Assembly (NCBI GenBank): GCA_036785705.1
Contig: JAWUZG010000138.1
Coordinates: 3,348,501-3,412,500, forward strand
Reading direction: 5' to 3'
DNA: 64,000 bases
DNA from: Acanthornis magna
Taxonomy: Eukaryota; Chordata; Aves; Passeriformes; Acanthizidae
Position 1 is the stretch's first letter; each line of letters begins with the position of its first letter. The notes beneath the pieces were generated by a model that was not told the DNA's origin, searched no databases, and saw only the letters and a list, made by a program, of their open reading frames with translations. Positions 60,101 through 64,000 of this stretch are shown one piece after another. The position numbers and the translations under genes are program-made.

Positions 60101-63100
60101 CCATGGCCACCAGGCAGGGTCTGGCTGTGTCCTGCTGTGTCCATCTCAGAGCTGCAGGGCCACAGGGAATGGGGACACTTGTGGGGCTCCCCAGCTCCTT
60201 CCTGGTCATTTATTGCTGTGACATGGCCAGGGCTGTGCCTTTCCCAGTGCTGGCTGGGGGCTGCTGCATCCCATTCCTGTGCCATCCCCCATCCCCAGGG
60301 CCCCAGGCTGTGGGAGGGGGACTTTGGCCCAAAAGCTTTTCCCCTCCCTCAGAATGGATTTCCTCACCTGCCAAAGGTGCCGTGTGGGAGGCGTTGGCTG
60401 CTGGGTTTAGGAATGCCAGTGCTGCCCCTCGGGGTGGCCTCGGCAGAAGCAGTGAGGATGTGTCCCCTGCTGCTCAGCTGCCAAGACCTTCCAGGCCGTT
60501 CTAGGTTTGCTGAAGGCCCTGTGACCTGCTGGGAGGCTGAGGCCAAAGCTTTTTATTGAGATGAGGGTGAAGATTAACTGAGAACGAGCTGCTGTCAATA
60601 TTTGCAGGAATGCAACAGCTTTGATCTGCACCCTGGGGCTGATGCCTCTGCAGTGACCTGTGTGGGTCAGGGTGGGTCCCCGTGGGTGCTGAGCCCCCGT
60701 GGGCGCTGAGCTGAGTGGGATGTGCCTGCATGGATAAGGGGACTGAGTCCTGGTGGTGCCAGAAGGTTTTCCCAGGCTGTGCCCCTGTCCTGCTGATTGG
60801 GGTGCCAGGGCTTTGCTGTTGCCACTCAGTCCGGATCCATCTGATGTCACCTGGCGTCCTGGGGACAGTCCCAGGGAGGCATCGAGGGTGTGGCTACCCA
60901 CCGCAGCCTCTCTCCTGCTGGAGCAGTCTGGGCTCCGTCCCTGCAGCAGGAGAGGTGGCAGTGACCTGCTGGCCCCGTGTGACATCCAGGGTGTGTGAGG
61001 GGACAAAGCAAATGGGAGAAGTTGGTAAATGTCACCCATGGGATTCCCACCCCCTGTGAGCAGTGGGGCAGAAGGGGCTGGGGCTGTGCAGTTCTCCTGT
61101 GCCACCCTGTGGGTGATTTCCCATCACTCTGAACTTTTACTCTTCCCCTCACACGGTGGCTGTGCCTCGTCCCCACGAGGACTTCTGGCGCTGCCATTCC
61201 CCCTCCAGGCAGGGGCTCTGCCAGCCCAGGACGGTGCTGGGAGGCAGAGGCAGCTCAGTGCTGCTGAGCAGAGCAGCCTGCAGCGCTCTGTGCCTCATTG
61301 TTCTGCCCTCTCCCCAGGGATCACTTTCCAGAGGCTGGTGAGGACGGAGCAGGGGCTGCCTGTCAAGAACTACCAGAGCTCCACAGTGTAAGTGTGGCCA
61401 CCCTGTGGCATCTGCACGGCCTGGCACTGCTGCAGCATCTCCCAGGGCTGGGGAGAAGGGCTGCATCGCTGGGTTGAGCTGTGGGAAGGGACAGGAACAG
61501 GGACAGTGGCTGTGGCATTTCCAGAGCCATGGGACAGGGACTGTGGGCTCCCCGTGCCCGTGACCCTGCAGGGTGGCAGAGGGGGAAAGGCAAAGCCTCC
61601 TCCGCAGGGAGCTGCTGCTCTCAGAGATGCTATGATCTGTGAGTTTGGGAGCCACACCCTGGCAGGAGCCAGAAGTGATCCATGCCAGCCCCAGAGCAGC
61701 ATGGAGTGAAAGCCTTGCAGCTCTGAGCACAGTCAGACTTTGCACCTTATTGGAGGGCTGAACCTTTCCCTGCCATCCCCATTTGTAAATAGGGAAATGA
61801 GGCTGGGTGATCTGTGCCACTGTGGCCCCAGGGACACTCCTTCCCACAGGGCCCTCTGTGCAGGAGGATGTCCTCTCCCCTCATCCTGCCCAGCTCTGGA
61901 TCTGCACTGTGTCCCACCCAGCAGCACTGGAGGAGTGGCTGTATTTCCATAGAACCCCTTGAAAACCTGGCCCAAATCAGAGAATCCTGCAATAGCCTCA
62001 CTTGGACTGGACCCACAAGGATTGTCAGGTCCAGTTCCTGAACTCTGGGCTTGTTGAAAGCTCATGCCTATTGCCTGAGCTCCCTAGAGCCAAGCCCAAC
62101 TTTAATTGAGAGCCAGTTTTGTTCAGTGGACAGTGAGGGCTCATGTCTGAGGGAAGCACAAGTTCTCTGGGCTGCAGGTTTGGGAATTCAAAGCCTGTGG
62201 ATATTCCTGTTGTGCTCTGGAGCAAAAATGCAGCTGAAGGATGTGGCTCTTGTCCTTAGAGCTTCTCCTCTGAGCAGCACCTTCAGGAGGGAGACGTTTT
62301 GGTGTCACTCTCATGTCCTGCCCTGCGTGTCCAGGGAGGCCAAGTGGCTGCTGGGCCAGAGCACTGTCTGGGGCTCAGTGTCCTGGCCTGACTGGTGTCC
62401 CCTGTCCCCAGGACGGTGCTGCTGCTGAACCGCTCGGAGGTGCAGAGCGAGTTCCTGTCCATCGCCGAGAAGCTGAGCTCCAGCGAGCCTCCCCAGCACT
62501 CCACGCTGGTGCTGCTCCTCGAGCACCTCTACCAGGCCAACTTCGGCACCCACTGCGACCTGGACAGGCTGCACCCCCTCCTCAAGGTGGGCTTGGGCAG
62601 CCCCCGCCCCAGGCTGCCACGGGGAGCAGTTCAGTGCAGTTGGCTGCTGGCTTTCCTACCCAAAATGGGACTGGGTTGGCAAAGGAAAAGAGTTTTGAAA
62701 ATGCTTCTTGTAGGAAAAACACACATCTTTCCCTTCTCAGGTTAAATCTGAGATCTGAAGTGTTTTTTGTGAAGTGTATGCAGAGGGCTCACTCCCCTTT
62801 ACCCCATCACTCCTTTCCCATCCCGAAGTGGAGAGAGGATGAGCCCCCAGATTTGAAAAGCAGCAAAAGTGTTTGACCAGAGAAATGCCTGGGGCAGAGG
62901 CAAAAAAAAAAAAAAAAAGAAGAAAGCTCCTTGGATGTTCTGAAATACATTTTTATTTTAATCAGAAAAGTTTGGGGGGATTTAAATGGTGTGGGGGTAG
63001 TGGAGGGGAGAGAGTTACCCTGTTAGGGAGCCTGCCCAAAGCCCTGTGCGTCGATGTGCTGACTCTGTGGAGGAAAGCCCTGAATGTGTCCCCTGGCTCT

Positions 63101-63792
63101 GCCCCTAGTCCAAGTCCCTGGAGGAGCTGTCGGAGCTCTACGCCAGCGCTGCCAATGCGCAGGAGGCGGCAGCCGCCAGCAGTGACCCCGCGCTGGCACG
63201 GGAGCGGCTCCAGGCCGTGCTGCGGGACCTCGCCGGGGCCGCCTCCCTTCCTGCCGTCACAGGTGAGTCCCCCAGCCTCCTTTCCCAGGGTTTGCAGCCA
63301 GCTCAGCCCCTGCAGCAGCAGCAGTGCAGAGGGGTTTCACAGAGTGCAATAACTGCAATAAAAAAGCACCGACCCAGGCCCTGTTTAATAACCACACCAT
63401 GAGCCATAAATGGTTTCATTAAAACAGCAATAAAACAAATTGTCCAGCCTTTGAACAGTGTAGGGGTAAGATGAAAGCATTAAATCAGATGGCAACTGTG
63501 ACATCTGGTGGCTCATGAAGGTGTGAAGTGTCCCCTTGTCCCAACTGCAGGTGACTGCTTGGGCTGAGGACAGCAGCATCGGGGTTGAGCTGGTCCTGGG
63601 CTGTCCTAAATGTGCAAGGGGTGGGTGGCATGTCCCAGGCCAGGAGAGCTGGCAGGGGTGGCACTGGGGGGCCCTGGACACCAACTCCTGTCCGTCCTCT
63701 CTCCCCAGGCGAGGCCCAGCCCCACAAGCTGCACCCCATCCCCATCCCCCCCGCTCGCTGCTACACCTACAGCTGGGACCAGGACAACTTCG
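48040..63792 (+). CDS. PIK3R5: PIK3R5, p101 regulatory subunit of PI3K gamma (N-terminal part, 8 coding exons, continues off the right edge)
   Basis: PIK3R5 is the adaptor of the class IB PI3-kinase p110gamma. It couples the kinase to G-protein beta-gamma at the plasma membrane, mainly in leukocytes, so that PIP2 is converted to PIP3 after GPCR activation. The joined exons are 48040-48136, 56810-56910, 58179-58247, 58916-59054, 61318-61387, 62412-62586, 63109-63262 and 63709-63792. They encode 296 codons plus one base with no stop, and every junction keeps frame with GT-AG borders. Family-specific stretches I recognise are [50 protein letters not shown] and the [11 protein letters not shown] segment in exon 9. 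The vertebrate protein is about 880 residues, so only the N-terminal helical region is here; the pseudokinase-like and Gbetagamma-binding parts lie to the right. The paralogue PIK3R6 was considered and does not fit these motifs. Identification is by recalled family sequence, not by a search. Confidence 0.96.
49150..49290. promoter_or_regulatory. Candidate intronic regulatory element
   Basis: CAATTACCATCAATCAGTGC, then TTTAAATAACAACTTCATAA and GGCTCATTAGC form a compact AT-rich motif cluster in a GC-rich intron. PBX/HOX-like and homeodomain cores are present. Confidence 0.35.
50867..51000 (-). mobile_element. CR1-like LINE fragment
   Basis: CCCAGAATCCCAGAATATCC followed by TTGGAAGGGACCC is an antisense CR1 3' end. 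The match fades after about 51000. Confidence 0.8.
51226..51265. repeat. (CTGTCC/CTGTCT)n simple repeat
   Basis: About six hexamer units of alternating CTGTCC and CTGTCT. Confidence 0.85.
53441..53710 (-). mobile_element. CR1 LINE 3' fragment
   Basis: Antisense copy with AATATCCTGAGCTGGAAGGG at the 3' end and CCACCCTGTCCATCCCTGGC inside. It is the same CR1 region as 32.29-32.56 kb in opposite orientation. Confidence 0.92.
54065..54420 (-). mobile_element. CR1 LINE 3' fragment
   Basis: Antisense copy starting ATCATGGAATTGTTTGGGTG, continuing GTCCCAGGCTGCTCCAAGCC and CTGTGTCCTGTCCCTCCATC. It is the inverted counterpart of the + strand copies at 25.8 and 27.8 kb. Confidence 0.92.
54480..54620 (-). 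mobile_element. Second CR1 5' piece adjoining the previous copy
   Basis: TTGTCCTGTCGCTCCATTCC and CCTGCTCTCCTGGAGCCGCT repeat the internal CR1 wording already seen in the neighbour. This is either a separate insertion or a rearranged part. Confidence 0.65.
56674..56798. repeat. 18-bp minisatellite directly before exon 3
   Basis: About seven units of GGGTGCCCGTGGGGCTGG start at 56674, 56692, 56710, 56728, 56746, 56764 and 56782. The last diverged unit ends about 11 bases before the exon. G-runs make quadruplex formation possible. The VPVGLG and PHGHPQ frames through it are artefacts. Confidence 0.93.
56810..56910 (+). CDS. PIK3R5: PIK3R5 exon 3 (residues 33-66)
   Basis: The acceptor is CCCCACAG ending at 56809 and the donor GTGAGC begins at 56911. 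The first two bases complete the split Ala codon from exon 2. The remaining 33 codons begin [20 protein letters not shown] and end KTKE, followed by a phase 0 intron. This is one of the best-conserved parts of the p101 N-terminal helical region. The exon is immediately preceded by an 18-bp minisatellite, so its acceptor region is built largely of GTGGGGCTGG-type repeat units rather than a long clean pyrimidine tract. Confidence 0.96.
56911..58178 (+). other. PIK3R5: PIK3R5 intron 3
   Basis: No exon or transposon recognised. A 19-bp two-copy repeat (GGGATGGG-TTTGATCCCC) lies at about 57140-57180. Confidence 0.9.
58179..58247 (+). CDS. PIK3R5: PIK3R5 exon 4 (residues 67-89)
   Basis: This 69-base exon encodes 23 codons, in phase 0 at both ends. 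It starts [19 protein letters not shown]. The acceptor is TTCCCACAG ending at 58178 and the donor is a near-perfect GTAAGT starting at 58248. The length of 23 codons equals what I recall for the human exon. A hydrophobic helix ([12 protein letters not shown]) fits the helical N-terminal domain of p101. Confidence 0.96.
58248..58915 (+). other. PIK3R5: PIK3R5 intron 4
   Basis: Contains a TTA-rich microsatellite at about 58570-58591 and an 8-bp dyad (CAATGAAG and CTTCATTG) near 58476-58500. Nothing else is recognised. Confidence 0.9.
58916..59054 (+). CDS. PIK3R5: PIK3R5 exon 5 (residues 90-135 plus one base)
   Basis: The acceptor is CCCCGCAG ending at 58915 and the donor GTGAGC starts at 59055 (phase 1). 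The exon encodes [20 protein letters not shown], then [20 protein letters not shown], and ends NELKAP with a split Gly. The FLTWPVPYC motif is highly characteristic of p101; the paralogue p84/PIK3R6 has a related but different segment at the same place. It belongs to the N-terminal alpha-helical repeat region. Confidence 0.97.
59055..61317 (+). other. PIK3R5: PIK3R5 intron 5
   Basis: Unique GC-rich intronic DNA. No exon, RNA gene or clear transposon is seen. Confidence 0.9.
61318..61387 (+). CDS. PIK3R5: PIK3R5 exon 6 (residues 136-158 plus two bases)
   Basis: The acceptor TCCCCAG ends at 61317 and the donor GTAAGT starts at 61388. The first two bases complete Gly 136. The exon then reads [20 protein letters not shown] and ends in ST plus two bases of Val (phase 2). 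The segment [10 protein letters not shown] is typical of the family. The short exon length and phase pattern match the following exon exactly. Confidence 0.96.
61388..62411 (+). other. PIK3R5: PIK3R5 intron 6
   Basis: Mostly unique DNA with one short antisense CR1 remnant listed separately. Confidence 0.9.
61977..62045 (-). mobile_element. Short CR1 remnant
   Basis: TCAGAGAATCCTGCAATAGC followed by GGACCCACAAGGATTGTCAG resembles a diverged antisense CR1 3' end. Confidence 0.65.
62412..62586 (+). CDS. PIK3R5: PIK3R5 exon 7 (residues 159-217)
   Basis: The acceptor is GTCCCCAG ending at 62411 and the donor GTGGGC starts at 62587 (phase 0). After one base completing Val 159, 58 codons follow, beginning [20 protein letters not shown] and ending [18 protein letters not shown]. 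The TVLLLN strand and the FGTHCD segment are recognisable in p101 orthologues. The exon is strongly GC-rich at third positions, like its neighbours. Confidence 0.96.
62587..63108 (+). other. PIK3R5: PIK3R5 intron 7
   Basis: Contains an A17 homopolymer at 62902-62918 followed by purine-rich sequence. No exon or known repeat family was recognised. Confidence 0.9.
63109..63262 (+). CDS. PIK3R5: PIK3R5 exon 8 (residues 218-268 plus one base)
   Basis: The acceptor CCCCTAG ends at 63108 and the donor GTGAGT starts at 63263 (phase 1). The translation begins [20 protein letters not shown], runs through an Ala-rich stretch ([14 protein letters not shown]) and ends LPAVT with a split Gly. This is the least conserved of the exons seen here and seems slightly shorter than the human counterpart as I recall it. 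The frame is open and both splice sites are strong, so it is called with confidence. Confidence 0.93.
63263..63708 (+). other. PIK3R5: PIK3R5 intron 8
   Basis: Short intron with an AT-rich middle (about 63350-63480, several AATAAA/ATTAAA words). These polyadenylation-like hexamers are in an intron between intact splice sites. No other feature is seen. Confidence 0.9.
63709..63792 (+). CDS. PIK3R5: PIK3R5 exon 9 (residues 269-296 plus one base)
   Basis: The acceptor CTCCCCAG ends at 63708 and the donor GTGAGT starts at 63793 (phase 1). The exon completes Gly 269 and reads [20 protein letters not shown], ending SWDQDNF plus the first base of the next codon. The [14 protein letters not shown] segment is diagnostic for p101 and marks the start of the following domain. 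It is the last exon in the window. Confidence 0.96.
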
Positions 63793-64000
63793 GTGAGTCA
63801 GAGGTCCCCCGGCCTCGCAGGGACCCCCGGGGGAGGCTGCATAGCCTTTCAGCCTGGCTGGGGCTGCCACGTCCCCCCGGGGCTGTGCCAGAGCTGGTAA
63901 CAAACGGGTGCTGGAGGAGAGGTGGCCCAGTGGGTGCCTGTGTCCCCTGGATGGGACAGGATGTGGGTGTCACCTTGGGTGCTGTGATCCCGAGCAAAGC
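63793..64000 (+). other. PIK3R5: Start of PIK3R5 intron 9, cut by window edge
   Basis: Begins with the GTGAGT donor. The next exon must start in phase 1, and it is not in the window. Confidence 0.9.

Noticed and set aside
63350..63480. Alternative polyadenylation site in intron 8
   Set aside because: AATAAA/ATTAAA words occur in an AT-rich stretch, but flanking splice sites are strong and no downstream GT-rich element is convincing.
48027..63792. PIK3R6 (p84) instead of PIK3R5
   Set aside because: The N-terminus TCTEDRI, the FLTWPVPYC motif and the ARCYTYSW segment fit p101; the p84 counterparts differ.
1..64000. CRISPR array, prophage, operon or other prokaryotic system
   Set aside because: Spliced vertebrate gene, CR1 LINEs and CpG islands exclude a prokaryotic source; tandem repeats here lack unique spacers of constant length.

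Overview
The window is vertebrate nuclear DNA, almost certainly from a bird and most likely a songbird or another neoavian. The evidence is a compact, GC-rich genome, many truncated CR1 LINE copies on both strands whose 3' portions carry the usual avian wording (dose to 'cattctgtgactct' type ends), short microsatellites, very few other interspersed repeats, and one vertebrate gene with GT-AG introns. No bacterial, viral or CRISPR content is seen.

The only protein-coding gene I can support is PIK3R5 (p101, regulatory subunit of class IB PI3-kinase gamma) on the + strand. Eight exons at 48027-63792 give an uninterrupted N-terminal 296 codons with matching splice phases. The remaining roughly two thirds of the protein lies beyond the right edge. 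A CpG island with a strong splice donor at 16169/16170 is the best candidate for the upstream non-coding first exon, which would make intron 1 about 32 kb. A second promoter-like GC island lies inside that intron near 38.8-39.1 kb.

Layout: 1-3250 is a large CpG island with AT-rich homeodomain-motif patches. In other vertebrates NTN1 lies divergently next to PIK3R5, so this is probably the NTN1-side promoter flank, but no netrin coding sequence is present. 3.3-15.4 kb is intergenic, with a second CpG island near 6.9-7.9 kb and one CR1. 15.43-15.89 kb is a long GGCT/GGAT microsatellite. 15.95-16.69 kb is the PIK3R5-side CpG island. 16.2-48.0 kb is putative intron 1, holding several blocks that look like conserved regulatory DNA (19.26-19.76, 20.22-20.28, 32.88-33.36, 35.35-35.44 kb), a 31-bp minisatellite, two hairpins and several CR1s. 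48.0-64.0 kb holds the coding exons; minisatellites sit directly before the acceptors of exons 2 and 3.

The long open frames on both strands in this window are by-products of GC-rich, stop-poor DNA and tandem repeats. I found no clear new biological system. The most testable oddities are a predicted chain of two upstream ORFs ending one base before the PIK3R5 start codon, the tandem arrays beside two consecutive splice acceptors, a six-copy array of paired E-boxes and donor-like sites, and two near-perfect hairpins.
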